A stretch of 64,000 nucleotides of DNA from Streptomyces sp. TLI_053 (GTDB lineage Bacteria; Actinomycetota; Actinomycetes; Streptomycetales; Streptomycetaceae): assembly GCF_900105395.1 (NCBI RefSeq), contig NZ_LT629775.1, forward strand, positions 7,591,501-7,655,500. Reading direction: 5' to 3'. Below, one piece after another: positions 1 to 9,964 of this stretch; the stretch's first letter is position 1, and each line of letters opens with the position of its first letter. The notes under the pieces are model-generated. The model was given only the letters and a program-made list of their open reading frames with translations, did no database searches and was not told the origin of the DNA. A program made the position numbers and the translations under genes.

Positions 1-3000
1 TCGCCGCCGACCTGCCGCTGCGGGCCCTGCTGCTGCCCTCCGAGGACGCTTCGCAGGAGCACCTGCTCGTCCTCGTCCTGCACCACATCGCCGGTGACGG
101 CCGCTCGATGGAGCCGCTGCTGCGCGACCTCGCCGCCGCCTACGCGGCCCGCCGCGACGGCACCGCCCCCGCACTGCGCCCGCTGCCGGTCCAGTACGCC
201 GACTACGCGCTCTGGCAGCGGGAGCTGCTCGGTGACGAGACCGACCCGCAGAGCCCGGCCGCCCGCCAACTCGCCCACTGGCGCGAGACGCTGGCCGACC
301 TGCCGGAGGAGATCGCGCTGCCGGTGGACCGCCCCCGGCGGGCCGACAGCTCCCACCGCGGCGACCGGGTCGTGCTCCCGCTCGGCGCCGAGCTCCACCG
401 CGGGCTGACCGCCCTGGCGCGCGAGCACCGGGTGACGATGTTCATGACCCTCCAGGCCGGCCTGGCCGCGCTGCTCACCCGCCTCGGCGCCGGTACCGAC
501 GTGCCGATCGGCTCGGTGGTCGCGGGCCGCACGGACGAGGCGCTGGACGAGCTGGTCGGGTTCTTCGTCAACACCCTGGTGCTGCGCACCGACACTTCGG
601 GGGACCCGGCCTTCGCCGAGCTGCTGGGGCGGGTCCGGGAGACCCAGCTGGACGCCCACGCCCATCAGGACGTGCCGTTCGAGCGGCTGGTCGAGGAGCT
701 CAACCCGGCCCGCTCGCTGGCCCGGCACCCGCTGTTCCAGGTGATGCTGCTGCTGGAGGGCGCGAGCCAGGGCGCGACCGGCGGTGACGCCCCGCTGGAC
801 CTGGCCGGGCTGCCGGCCGCGGTCGAACCGGTCGGCGGTCACGTCGCCAAGTTCGACCTCTCCGTCGGCATGGGGGAGTCCTTCGACACCGAGGGCGCCC
901 CGGCCGGCCTGGAGTGCGCGATCGACTACGCCACCGACCTGTTCGACCGGGAGACGGTGCAGGCGATCGCGGTCCGCTTCGGCCGGCTGCTGGCCGGGGT
1001 GGTGGCGGACCCGGCGGCGCCGATCGGCGGGGTGGAGCTGCTGGACGGCGCCGAGCGTGCCGCGCTGCTGGCCCCCGCCGCCGCGCTGCCCGCCGACGTC
1101 CCGCTGCTGCCCGCCGCGTTCGCCGCCCAGGTGGCCGCCACCCCGGACGCCACGGCGCTGGTCTGCGGCGAGCAGCGGCTGAGCTTCGCCGAACTGGACG
1201 CCCGCGCCGCGCTGCTCGCCGAGCGGCTGCGGGCGGCCGGGGCCGGTCCCGGCACCGTGGTCGCGCTGGCCCTGCCCCGCTCGGCGGAGACCGTGACCGC
1301 CCTGCTGGCCGTGCTGCGCTCCGGCGCCGCCTCGCTCCCGCTGGACGCCGAGTACCCGGCCGACCGGACGGCGGCGATGCTCGCCGACGCCGCGCCCGGG
1401 CTCGTCCTCACCGACGAGGGCTGGCCGCTGCCGGAACTCCTGGCGGGACTGCCCGTCCTCCCGGTGCGCGGCCCCCGCCCGGAGGCCGCCCCGGCCCCGG
1501 CGGGCGCCCCGGCCGCCGCCCCGGACCGGGCGGACGCCGCCTACGTCGTCTACACCTCCGGCTCCACCGGCCGCCCCAAGGGCGTGGTGGTCGGCCACGG
1601 TTCGATCGCCGCCCTGCTCGCCTCGCACCGCGCGCCCACCGGCCCGATCGGCGCGGGCGAACGGGACGGCGGGCGCCGCCGGGTCGCGCTGACCGCCTCG
1701 CTCTGCTTCGACGCCTCCTGGGACGGACTGCTCTGGCTGGTCGCCGGACACGAACTGCACCTGGTCGGCGACGAGGTCCGGCGCGACGCCGCCGCGCTCG
1801 TCCGACACCTGCGCACCGAGCGGATCGACGTCCTGGAGGTCACCCCCTCCTACGCCGAACAGCTGCTCGACGAGGGCCTGCTCGACCCCGCCGCGCCGCA
1901 GGGCCCGGCCCCGGCCACGGTGCTGCTCGGCGGCGAGGCCGTCGGCCAGTCCCTCTGGACCAGGCTGCGCGAGGCCCCGCACACCACCGCCCACAACCTC
2001 TACGGCCCGACCGAGTCCACCGTCGACGCGCTGGTCCAGCCCCTCGCCGACTCCGGACGCCCGTCCCTGGGGCACCCGGTGCTCGGCACCCGGGCCCTGG
2101 TCCTGGACGAGCGGCTGGCACCGGCCCCGGTGGGTGTGCCCGGCGAGCTGTACCTCGCCGGGACCGGCCTGGCCCGGGGCTACCTCGGCCGCCCGACGCT
2201 GACCGCCGAGCGCTTCGTCGCCGACCCGTTCACGCCCGGGGGCCGGATGTACCGCACCGGCGACCTGGTGCGGCGCACCGGGGACGGCGGGATCGACTAC
2301 CTCGGCCGCACCGACGACCAGGTCAAGATCCGCGGCTTCCGGATCGAACTCGGCGAGATCGAGCACGTGCTGACCCGCCACCCCGGGGTCCGGGCCGCCA
2401 CCGTGACCGTCCGCGAGGACGGTGCCACCGGCCCCCGACTGGTCGCCTACGTCGTCCCCGACGGCGCGGGCGGGGGCGCGGCCGGGCGGCCGGACCCGGC
2501 CGACCTGCGGGCCTTCGCGGCCGAGTCGCTGCCCGGCTACATGCTCCCGACGGCCTTCGTCCCGCTCACCGCCCTGCCGCTCACCGCCAGCGGCAAGGTC
2601 GACCGGCGGGCCCTGCCCGCCCCCGACCCGGCCGCCTCGCCCACCGGACGCGCGCCGCGCACCCCGCGCGAGGAGCTGCTCTGCGGCCTCTTCGCCGAGG
2701 TGCTGGGGGTGGACCGGGTCTCGATCGACGACGGCTTCTTCGACCTCGGCGGCCACTCGCTGCTGGCGATGAAGCTGCTCGGCCGGATCCGCGCCGCCCT
2801 GGCGCCCGAGCTCGGCGAGCGCGCCGACCTCGGCATGCGGGCCCTGTTCGAGGCCCCGACGCCGGCCGGCCTGGCCCGCCGGCTGGAGGCCGCGGACGAC
2901 CGGGGCTCCGACGGCCCGGGCGGGTCCGACGCCCTGGACGTGCTGCTCCCGCTGCGGACCGGCGGCGGCACGGCCCCGCTGTTCTGCGTCCACCCCGCCG

Positions 3001-3677
3001 CCGGCATCAGCTGGGTCTACTCGGGCCTGCTGCGCCACCTCGACCCGGACCGGCCGGTGTTCGGCCTCCAGGCCCGGGGCCTGCGCGGCGGCTCCCCGGA
3101 CTCCGTGACCGGGATCGCCGCGGACTACGTGCGGGAGATCCGCGCCGTCCGCCCGCAGGGCCCCTACCACCTGCTCGGCTGGTCGTTCGGAGCGGTGGTC
3201 GCCCAGGAGATGGCCGTCCAGCTCCGGGCGGCCGGCCAGGAGGTGGGCCTGCTCGCCCTCCTCGACGGCCTCCCGGCCGGCCCGGCCACCGAGGAGCCGC
3301 CGGCCTCCGACGACCCGGTGGAGACCCTGGCCGAACTGCTCGCCTCGCTCGGCTACGACCCGGCCGACGGGCGCGGGCAGGCCGAACTGACCGCCCTGCT
3401 GGGCGAGGCGGCGGCGCTGCTGCCGGACGTCTTCGAGCACCACCGCAAGCTGATGGCCGAGCACGTGCCCGGCCACTACCGGGGCGCGGCCGTCTACGTC
3501 GGCGCCACCGCCGACAAGCCCGCCGACTGGCCCTACGAGGCCGCCTGGGCCCCGTACCTCACCGGCGGGATCTCCGCCCACCGGATCGACTGCGCGCACG
3601 GCGCCCTGACCCAACCCGAGCCCCTCGCACGGATCGCCGCCGTGCTGGCCGAGACGCTGGAGAGTGACCCCCGATGA
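1..3677 (+). CDS. Nonribosomal peptide synthetase, terminal C-A-T-TE module (5' partial)
   Basis: The reading frame is open from base 3, so the gene begins outside the window. In order it has: the rest of a condensation domain with the active motif HHIAGDG (nt 81-101); an adenylation domain with YTSGSTGRPKG (about 1551), NLYGPTES (about 1995), YRTGDL and the A10 lysine in LTASGKVDR; a carrier domain with LGGHSLL (Ser for phosphopantetheine, about 2745); and a thioesterase with GWSFG (3177-3191) and a late His in HGALTQPE. The module should add one amino acid and release the peptide. Read by eye against GrsA, the pocket code is about D-A-D-E-L-G-L-V-D, which suggests a polar residue but is not secure. 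The stop overlaps the next start (ATGA), so the exporter is translationally coupled. Confidence 0.95.
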   Translation, partial: AADLPLRALLLPSEDASQEHLLVLVLHHIAGDGRSMEPLLRDLAAAYAARRDGTAPALRPLPVQYADYALWQRELLGDETDPQSPAARQLAHWRETLADLPEEIALPVDRPRRADSSHRGDRVVLPLGAELHRGLTALAREHRVTMFMTLQAGLAALLTRLGAGTDVPIGSVVAGRTDEALDELVGFFVNTLVLRTDTSGDPAFAELLGRVRETQLDAHAHQDVPFERLVEELNPARSLARHPLFQVMLLLEGASQGATGGDAPLDLAGLPAAVEPVGGHVAKFDLSVGMGESFDTEGAPAGLECAIDYATDLFDRETVQAIAVRFGRLLAGVVADPAAPIGGVELLDGAERAALLAPAAALPADVPLLPAAFAAQVAATPDATALVCGEQRLSFAELDARAALLAERLRAAGAGPGTVVALALPRSAETVTALLAVLRSGAASLPLDAEYPADRTAAMLADAAPGLVLTDEGWPLPELLAGLPVLPVRGPRPEAAPAPAGAPAAAPDRADAAYVVYTSGSTGRPKGVVVGHGSIAALLASHRAPTGPIGAGERDGGRRRVALTASLCFDASWDGLLWLVAGHELHLVGDEVRRDAAALVRHLRTERIDVLEVTPSYAEQLLDEGLLDPAAPQGPAPATVLLGGEAVGQSLWTRLREAPHTTAHNLYGPTESTVDALVQPLADSGRPSLGHPVLGTRALVLDERLAPAPVGVPGELYLAGTGLARGYLGRPTLTAERFVADPFTPGGRMYRTGDLVRRTGDGGIDYLGRTDDQVKIRGFRIELGEIEHVLTRHPGVRAATVTVREDGATGPRLVAYVVPDGAGGGAAGRPDPADLRAFAAESLPGYMLPTAFVPLTALPLTASGKVDRRALPAPDPAASPTGRAPRTPREELLCGLFAEVLGVDRVSIDDGFFDLGGHSLLAMKLLGRIRAALAPELGERADLGMRALFEAPTPAGLARRLEAADDRGSDGPGGSDALDVLLPLRTGGGTAPLFCVHPAAGISWVYSGLLRHLDPDRPVFGLQARGLRGGSPDSVTGIAADYVREIRAVRPQGPYHLLGWSFGAVVAQEMAVQLRAAGQEVGLLALLDGLPAGPATEEPPASDDPVETLAELLASLGYDPADGRGQAELTALLGEAAALLPDVFEHHRKLMAEHVPGHYRGAAVYVGATADKPADWPYEAAWAPYLTGGISAHRIDCAHGALTQPEPLARIAAVLAETLESDPR

Positions 3678-4969
3678 GCACGAGTACCGTCCCGGTCGAA
3701 CCGCCCGCGGTGGACGAGGGCCCCCGCCGCAGCCGCTGGGGCCTCTGGGCCCAGGGGAACTTCCGCAAGCTCTGGATCGGCGAGACGGCCAGCGGTCTCG
3801 GCACCGCCGTCGGCAATGTCGCCCTCGCCCTGGTGGCGGTGGTGACCCTGGACGCCTCGCCGTTCATGGTCGGCGTGCTGACCGCCTCCGCGTGGGTGCC
3901 GTGGCTGTTCCTCGGCCTGCTGGCCGGCGCCTGGGTGGACCGCTGGCCCCGGCTGAAGGTGATGCTGGTCTGCGACCTGCTGCTGCTGGTGCTGTTCGGC
4001 AGCGTGCCGGTGGCCGGCTGGTTCGACGCGCTGACGATGGTCCAGCTGATCCTGGTGGCGCTGCTGGCAGGCGCGGTGAAGGTGTTCTTCTCCACCGCGT
4101 ACGGGGCCGTGCTGCCGGCCCTGGTCGCCAAGGACGACCTGCTGGAGGCCAACGTCAAGCTGCGCTCCGGGGACTCGGCGGCGGAGATCGCCGGCCCCGG
4201 CCTGGCCGGCCTGCTCTCCCAGGTCTTCGGCGCGGCCAGCGGACTGCTGGCCGACGCGATCACCTACCTGGTGTCGGCGGTCTGCCTCGGCGGCATCAAG
4301 GTGAAGGAGACGCCGCCGCCGGTGGCCGAGCGGCGCGGCATCCTGCGGGAGATCGGCGAGGGCGTGCGCTTCCTGGCCGGGGACCCGTTCCTGCGCAACC
4401 TGGCCCTGTTCGGCGCGGTCGGCAACCTCGGCCTCAACGGCATCCAGGCCGTGCAGACGGTCTTCCTGGTCCGCAGCGTCGGGGTCTCGCCCGGCGGCAT
4501 CGGCGCGGTCTTCGCGGTGGTCTCGGTCGGCGGCCTGGCCGGCGCCGCCCTGGCCGGGCGGATCGCCCGCCGCTTCGGCACCGCCCGCGGGCTGCTGCTC
4601 TGCGAGCTGGTCGCCGCGCCGTTCATCCTGCTGCTGCCGCTGGCCGGCTCCCGGCTGCCGCTCGCGGTCAGTGCCGTCGCCTGGTCGGTCGCGGTCTGCG
4701 GGGTGGTCGCCGGGAACGTCCTGGCCGGCAGCTTCTACCAGTCCTACTGCCCGCCCGACATGATCGGCCGGATCCGGGCCAGTGCCTCGACCGTCAACTT
4801 CAGCGCGATCCCGGTCGGCGCCCTGCTCGGCGGCTGGCTGGGCGAGGTGCTCGGCGCCCGCACCACCATCTGGATCATGGCGGGGGTGCTGCTCTCGGCC
4901 GGCGCCGTGCTGCTGGCCGGCCCGCTGCGGGCCCGCCGGGACTTCCCCGAGCGCCCGGCCGCCGCCTGA
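3674..4969 (+). CDS. MFS transporter, probable peptide exporter
   Basis: This 431-residue protein has about 12 hydrophobic segments. It starts with a short basic cytoplasmic tail followed by WGLWAQGNFRKLWIGE, as in the MFS_3/enterobactin-exporter (EntS-like) group. The loop AGAWVDRWPRLKVML matches the conserved motif after the second helix. The ATG overlaps the synthetase stop by 4 nt, so the two are co-translated. The likely job is export of the peptide made by that synthetase, or self-resistance. The substrate cannot be read from sequence. Confidence 0.88.
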   Translation: MSTSTVPVEPPAVDEGPRRSRWGLWAQGNFRKLWIGETASGLGTAVGNVALALVAVVTLDASPFMVGVLTASAWVPWLFLGLLAGAWVDRWPRLKVMLVCDLLLLVLFGSVPVAGWFDALTMVQLILVALLAGAVKVFFSTAYGAVLPALVAKDDLLEANVKLRSGDSAAEIAGPGLAGLLSQVFGAASGLLADAITYLVSAVCLGGIKVKETPPPVAERRGILREIGEGVRFLAGDPFLRNLALFGAVGNLGLNGIQAVQTVFLVRSVGVSPGGIGAVFAVVSVGGLAGAALAGRIARRFGTARGLLLCELVAAPFILLLPLAGSRLPLAVSAVAWSVAVCGVVAGNVLAGSFYQSYCPPDMIGRIRASASTVNFSAIPVGALLGGWLGEVLGARTTIWIMAGVLLSAGAVLLAGPLRARRDFPERPAAA

Positions 4970-5136
4970 TCGTCCGCCCCGCCGCCCGGTCCTGCGCTCC
5001 ATCCCGTCGTCACGTACCGATCGCCGGCCCGGAGCACCGCCCGCTCTCGCGCACCGCCCGCCCCTCGTGCACCTGCCCGTCCCCGCGTACCGTCCGCCCC
5101 CCGCGTACCGTCCGTCCTCACCCTCGGAGCCCCGCC
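4970..5136 (+). repeat. Intergenic spacer with short CGTACCGTCCG repeats
   Basis: The gap between the exporter and the DDAH-like gene has a Pro/Arg-rich composition. The word CGTACCGTCCG occurs twice, near 5088 and 5104, just before the DDAH-like start. No gene or clear terminator is seen. The function is unknown. Confidence 0.4.
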
Positions 5137-5949
5137 ATGACCCGCACCGCCCGCCCGCGCCGCTACCTGATGTGCCGTCCGACCCACTTCGACGTCAGCT
5201 ACGCCATCAACCCCTGGATGGACCCGGCCAAGCCGGTCGACACCGCCCTCGCCGTCGCCCAGTGGGAGCGGCTGTACGAGCTCTACCTCGAGCTCGGCCA
5301 CCGGGTCGACCTGATCGACCCGATCCCGGGCCTGCCGGACATGGTGTACGCGGCGAACGGCGCCACCGTGGTGGACGGCCGGGTGCTCGGCGCCCGGTTC
5401 CGCAACACCGAGCGCGCCGCCGAGGGCCCGGCGTACCTGGACTGGTTCCGGGAGCACGGCTTCACCACCCACGACCCGGCGCACGTCAACGAGGGCGAGG
5501 GCGACCTGCTGCTGACGGACCGCTACCTGCTGGCGGGCCGGGGCTTCCGCAGCGTCTCCGCCGGGCACGCCGAGGCGCAGGAGTTCCTCGGCCGCCCGGT
5601 GGTCGGCCTGGACCTGGTCGACCCGCGCTTCTACCACCTGGACACCGCGCTCAGCGTGCTCGACGGCGACCGGATCATGTACTACCCGGGGGCGTTCTCG
5701 GAGGGCAGCCGGGCGGTGCTGGCCAGGCTGTTCCCGGACGCGGTGCTGGTGGCGGAGGAGGACGCGGCGGCGTTCGGCCTCAACGTGGCCAGCGACGGGC
5801 TGAACGTGGTGCTGCCGGAGCCGGCCACCGGGGTGGCGGCCCGGCTGCGGGAGCACGGCTTCCGCCCGATCGGGGTGGACCTCTCCGAACTGCTCAAGGG
5901 CGGCGGCAGTGTGAAGTGCTGCACCCTGGAGATCCGCGAGGCGGCCTGA
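5137..5949 (+). CDS. Arginine deiminase/dimethylargininase (DDAH)-fold amidinohydrolase
   Basis: This 270-residue protein belongs to the pentein-fold amidinotransferase/dimethylarginine dimethylaminohydrolase family. Visible landmarks are LPDMVYAANGA near the N-terminus, GEGD in the middle, the catalytic His in FYHLDT and the nucleophilic Cys in GGGSVKCCTLE near the C-terminus. Family members hydrolyse or transfer the guanidine group of arginine derivatives. It lies 167 nt after the exporter on the same strand, so it may supply citrulline or another modified arginine-type residue to the synthetase. It could equally be a housekeeping dimethylargininase; no ornithine aminotransferase gene is adjacent. 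Confidence 0.85.
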   Translation: MTRTARPRRYLMCRPTHFDVSYAINPWMDPAKPVDTALAVAQWERLYELYLELGHRVDLIDPIPGLPDMVYAANGATVVDGRVLGARFRNTERAAEGPAYLDWFREHGFTTHDPAHVNEGEGDLLLTDRYLLAGRGFRSVSAGHAEAQEFLGRPVVGLDLVDPRFYHLDTALSVLDGDRIMYYPGAFSEGSRAVLARLFPDAVLVAEEDAAAFGLNVASDGLNVVLPEPATGVAARLREHGFRPIGVDLSELLKGGGSVKCCTLEIREAA

Positions 5950-6139
5950 CGGCGGCCGGGGAAATCCCTGGCCGCGGACGGTCCGCACCCCGATCAACGA
6001 CGGTGGTCGACGCACGGTGCTTGTGCGTCGATCTGCCGTTGAACGCCCCTTGCCATGCTGATCACGTCAGCCCGGGGAGCCCCCCGGGAAGAGCCCGGAA
6101 CACTCCTTCCCGCCAGGGAAGACGACCCAGGGAGCAGTC

Positions 6140-6361
6140 ATGGCGAAGAACTCGACGAACGGCACCGCCCGGATCCGCCTGGCCGTCGCGGGCCTCGGCC
6201 TCGGCACCCTGCTCGCCCTCGGCGTGGCCGGCACCGCCATGGCGGACGGCGCGGCCGGCCCCGCCCAGGGCGGGACCACCGCGCCGACCGCCACCCCGAC
6301 CCCGACCGCCACGCCGACCAACGGCAACGCCCACGGGGACTGGAACAGCACCGGTTCCTGA
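6140..6361 (+). CDS. Small secreted Thr/Pro-rich peptide
   Basis: This 73-residue protein has a basic N-terminus, a hydrophobic stretch (AVAGLGLGTLLALGVAG) and an AMA-D cleavage site at about residue 36. The mature peptide is short, Gly/Thr/Pro-rich (TATPTPTATPTNG) and has no Cys. The start is supported by GGGAGCAG 4 nt upstream. I do not recognise a family. The composition suggests a disordered extracellular or wall-associated peptide. It is flanked by about 190 nt without a gene upstream and is convergent with the SARP regulator. Confidence 0.7.
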   Translation: MAKNSTNGTARIRLAVAGLGLGTLLALGVAGTAMADGAAGPAQGGTTAPTATPTPTATPTNGNAHGDWNSTGS

Positions 6362-6436
6362 GCCCGGTCCGACCGTCGGGATCCACCGGAGAACCGCGCG
6401 CAGAACCGTTTCTGCCGCCCCGTCACACCGCCCTGA

Positions 6437-9400
6437 TCAGGGATCCACCAGCGCGAACGCCGGCTCCGCGAGCAGCCCCGCCACCTCGGCGGCCTCCGGC
6501 AGCCCCAGCCGCCGGAAGATCGCGTGGGCCTCCCGCAGCCGCGTCCCCGCCTCGGCCCCGCGGCCGAGATCCGCCAGCGCGCAGCCGAGCACCACCAGCG
6601 CCTGCGCCTGGTCCCGTTCCGCCCCCAGCTCCTCGCAGAGCCGCAGCGCCTGTTCCGCGTGGCCGAGCGCCTCGTCGGCCCGGCCCAGCTCGCGCAGACT
6701 GTCCGCCAGCCGGTAGCGCGCGTGCGCGGCGCGGTCCCGCAGACCGGCGGCCACCGAGACCGCCAGGCACTCGCCGAACCAGGTCACCGCCTCCTCGTGG
6801 CGCCCCAGCGCGTGGTGCGCCAGCCCCAGCACGTACAGCGTGTACGCCCGGCCCGGGTCGTCCTGCCGGGTCCGCAGCTCGGCCAGCGCCTCGTGGCAGA
6901 TCGTCACCGCCTCGTCGGCCCGGCCGCTGCGCACCCGCGCCAGTGCCGCGTTGACCGTCGTCACCAGCGCGCCGGAGCGGTGCCCGAGCCGGTTGGCCAG
7001 CAGCAGCGCCTCGTCGTAGTGGTCCACCGCCTCGTCGTAGCGGCTCAGGAACTGGCAGATCAGCCCGAGGTCGTTGAGCGCCTGGCGCAGGATCACCGAG
7101 TCCCCGGCCGCCCGCGCGGCCTCCACCGCCCGCCGGGACGCCGCCTCGGCCGCGTCCAGCCGGGTGGCGGCCAGGGCGACGTTGCCGCGCAGGAAGTGCG
7201 CCCGCCCCTCCGCCCGGACGTCGCCGTGCCGGGCGGCGGCCTCGGCCAGCGCATCGGCGGTCGCGGCGAGCTGACGGCTCGGCGGGGTGAGGACGAACGG
7301 GGTGAGCGCGATCAACAGATCGGTCGCCGCGCGCAGGGCCGTGCCGGACCCGGCGGCCGGGTCGGCGGCCACCTGGGCCGCCAGCGCGACCGCGCCCGCC
7401 CGCTCGGCCGCCGCCCACTCGCGGGCGGCCTCCCGGCCGGACAGCGGGACGCCGGGGGAGTGGGCCGGGCCGAGCGCGCCCGCGGCCGGATCACCCGGCA
7501 CCGCGTGCTGGAACGCGCTGCACGCGGTGGCCAGCAGGTGGTCCAGCAGCCGGTCCCGGGCGGCGAGGGCCTCCCCGCCGTCCTGCTCGGCCCCGTTGTC
7601 CCAGCCGCCGGCGCCGCTCCCGCTGCCGGCGCCGCTCCCGCTGCCGGCGCCGCTCCCGCCGCCGGTGCCGCTCCCGCCGCCCGGTCGTCGCCGGGCGAAC
7701 GCGCGGAGCAGGTCGTGGTACCGGTACCGGCCGGGGAAGGGCGATTCCACCATCGCCACGTCCACCAGCGCCTCCAGCAGGTCCTCGGCGTCGTACTCGT
7801 CGAGGTCGAGCAGCGCGGCGGCGGCCGCCAGGCCGATGTCCGGGCCGTCGACCGAGGCGACCAGCCGGAACGCCCGGGCCTGGTCCCCGGTCAGCTGCCG
7901 GTAGCTCAGTTCGAAGGCCGCCGCCACCGCGAGGTCACCGATCCGCAGCTCGTCGATCCGGCGCCGTTCCACCTGGAGGCGGCGGCTGAGCGTCTCCACC
8001 GTCCAGCCCGGACGGGCGGCCAGCCGGGCGGCCACGATCCGTACCGCCAGCGGCAGGTGCCCGCAGGCCACCACCAGCTCGCGGGCGGCCGCCGGTTCGG
8101 CCGCCAGCCGCTCCGCGCCGATGGTGCGCCCGAGCAGGTCGAGCGCCTCCTCCGGCTGGAACACGTCCAGGTCCACCTGGACCGTCGCAGGCAGGCCGGC
8201 CGGTCGGGTGCGGCCGGTGGTCAGCACCGCGCAGCCGACCGCCCCGGGCAGCAGCGGCCGGATCTGCGCCGCGTCCTTGGCGTTGTCCAGGAGGAGGAGC
8301 AGCCGCCGGCCGTCCACCACCGAGCGGAACAGCGCCGAGCGCGCGTCCAGTCCGTCCGGCACGCCGTCCGCCGGGACCCCGAGCGCCACCAGGAAGCCGC
8401 TCAGCACCGCCTCCGGATCGGCCGGGACCGGGTCCGAGCCGCGCAGGTCCACGTACAGCTGGCCGTCCGGGTAGCCGTCCCTGACCCGGTGCGCGACGTG
8501 CAGCGCCAGCGCGGTCTTGCCGACCCCGCCCATGCCGACCACGGTCGCGACCACCAGCGCGTGCGGCTGTGCGGGGGCGCCGCCCCCGGCGTCCGGCGGG
8601 GCGGCGGCCAGGGCCGTGTGCAGCACCCGGACGGGCGCCGCCCGGCCGGTGAAGTCGGCGGCGTCCGGCGGCAGCTGCGCGGGCCGCGGCGGGGCGCCCG
8701 TCGCCCTGGCGTCGCGCCCGGCCGGCTCCGCCCCGCCGCCCGGTTCCTCGGCCGTCCCGGGCCGGTCCGCCGCTTCCGGGGCGGCGTCCGCCCGTCCGGC
8801 GCGGGGGCTGCCCGGCCCGGCGCCGGACGGTCCGGCCGGGTCCGCGGCCGGCCCGCCCGCCGCGGTGCCCGGCGGCTGCGGCGCGGCCAGTGTCGCGTCG
8901 CCCTCCAGGATCCGCCGGTGCAGCTGTTCCAGCTCGGCCCCCGGCCCGACCCCCAGTTCGGTGAGGAACAGCTGCCGGACGCCGCGGAACACCGCCAGCG
9001 CGTCCGCCTGCCGCCCGGCCTGGTACAGCGCCCGCATCAGCAGCCCGTAGGCCCGCTCGTGCAGCGGGTGCTCGGTGGTGAGCGCGGTCAGCTCCGGAAT
9101 GCAGCGCGAGTAGCGGCCGAGCGTCAGGTCCAGGCCGATCCGCTCCTCCAGCAGGGTCAGCCGCAGCTCCTCCAGCCGCTGCCGGTGCCGCTCCGCGAAC
9201 GGGCCGGGGATCCCGGCCAGCGGCTCGCCCTGCCAGAGTTCCAGCGCCTGGTTGAGCAGGTCGCGGGCGCGCAGCGGATCGGCCCGGGCGGTCCGCTCCG
9301 CCTCGGCCGCCAGAGCCTCCGCCTGCTCCGCGTCGACCGCGAGCTTCGGCAGGACGAGCCGGTACCCGTCCCCCATCGACATCAGGACGCTGCCCGCGGC

Positions 9401-9667
9401 CTTCTCGCCGGGGTTCTCCTCCCCGGCCGCCACGGCGTCCAGCACCTTCCGCCACCGCCACGCGTACGTCCGCACGGTGGTCATCGCCGCACCCGGCGGC
9501 TCCTCGCCCCACAGCGCCGCGATCAGGTCCGTGGCGCTGGCCGAGTGGCCGGGCCTCAGTAGCAGTACGGCCAGCATGGCCTGCTGCTGTGGGCTGCCCA
9601 CCTTGAGCGCCGTCGCGCCGCGGTGAGCCCGCATCAGACCCAGTACGGAAAAACGGAGATCGCTCAT
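6437..9667 (-). CDS. AfsR/SARP-type regulator: BTAD - NB-ARC - TPR
   Basis: This is a 1076-residue regulator. The N-terminus (MSDLRFSVLGLMRAHRG) begins the winged-helix OmpR-like DNA-binding domain and is followed by a BTAD helical domain (to about residue 250). A Pro/Ala-rich linker leads to an NB-ARC ATPase with Walker A GMGGVGKTALAL and LLLLDNAKD as Walker B. A Gly/Ser linker of repeated GAGSGS units (near nt 7605-7690) precedes TPRs. I chose ATG 9667 because it has AGGGGGC upstream and gives a normal SARP N-terminus; a 26-residue upstream extension is possible. Such proteins activate antibiotic or morphological genes after ATP and phospho-signal input. Targets are unknown; the NRPS cluster is the nearest pathway. 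Confidence 0.92.
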   Translation of the reverse strand: MSDLRFSVLGLMRAHRGATALKVGSPQQQAMLAVLLLRPGHSASATDLIAALWGEEPPGAAMTTVRTYAWRWRKVLDAVAAGEENPGEKAAGSVLMSMGDGYRLVLPKLAVDAEQAEALAAEAERTARADPLRARDLLNQALELWQGEPLAGIPGPFAERHRQRLEELRLTLLEERIGLDLTLGRYSRCIPELTALTTEHPLHERAYGLLMRALYQAGRQADALAVFRGVRQLFLTELGVGPGAELEQLHRRILEGDATLAAPQPPGTAAGGPAADPAGPSGAGPGSPRAGRADAAPEAADRPGTAEEPGGGAEPAGRDARATGAPPRPAQLPPDAADFTGRAAPVRVLHTALAAAPPDAGGGAPAQPHALVVATVVGMGGVGKTALALHVAHRVRDGYPDGQLYVDLRGSDPVPADPEAVLSGFLVALGVPADGVPDGLDARSALFRSVVDGRRLLLLLDNAKDAAQIRPLLPGAVGCAVLTTGRTRPAGLPATVQVDLDVFQPEEALDLLGRTIGAERLAAEPAAARELVVACGHLPLAVRIVAARLAARPGWTVETLSRRLQVERRRIDELRIGDLAVAAAFELSYRQLTGDQARAFRLVASVDGPDIGLAAAAALLDLDEYDAEDLLEALVDVAMVESPFPGRYRYHDLLRAFARRRPGGGSGTGGGSGAGSGSGAGSGSGAGGWDNGAEQDGGEALAARDRLLDHLLATACSAFQHAVPGDPAAGALGPAHSPGVPLSGREAAREWAAAERAGAVALAAQVAADPAAGSGTALRAATDLLIALTPFVLTPPSRQLAATADALAEAAARHGDVRAEGRAHFLRGNVALAATRLDAAEAASRRAVEAARAAGDSVILRQALNDLGLICQFLSRYDEAVDHYDEALLLANRLGHRSGALVTTVNAALARVRSGRADEAVTICHEALAELRTRQDDPGRAYTLYVLGLAHHALGRHEEAVTWFGECLAVSVAAGLRDRAAHARYRLADSLRELGRADEALGHAEQALRLCEELGAERDQAQALVVLGCALADLGRGAEAGTRLREAHAIFRRLGLPEAAEVAGLLAEPAFALVDP

Positions 9668-9964
9668 ACTGCCCCCTGCTGCCCCAAGGACAGTGCCCGC
9701 CCCGTTCGTGCACATGTCATATGATATGAGAGTTGTCAACCTCAAGGTCGAGCCCGGTGTCGAGACTCCGTTGAGCCTGTGGTGACCGGGCGTTGAACCC
9801 CACCGGCAAGAATCACCCTGCCGGGGCCTTCCGGAGACGGTCCGGTCCGCGCCCCTCCTTCACCTCCCGCGACCGGGTACCCCCTGTGCCCGGTCGTGAT
9901 CGCCCCCGCCCCCGGCCGTCGGCGGCGTGGGGCGCCATGACCATACCTTCGGAGGCGGACGTCC
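9668..9964. promoter_or_regulatory. Divergent promoter region between SARP regulator and 9965 gene
   Basis: About 300 nt separate the two divergent starts. The AT-rich words TCATATGATATGAG (9717-9730) stand out from the GC-rich surroundings and probably hold the promoter of the regulator. GGAGG at about 9951 is the ribosome site of the downstream gene. No other feature is seen. Confidence 0.4.

Noticed and set aside
3533..5002. 489-residue minus-strand ORF opposite the exporter
   Set aside because: It is a low-complexity shadow frame (Gln/Gly/Arg/Ala) of a GC-rich gene.
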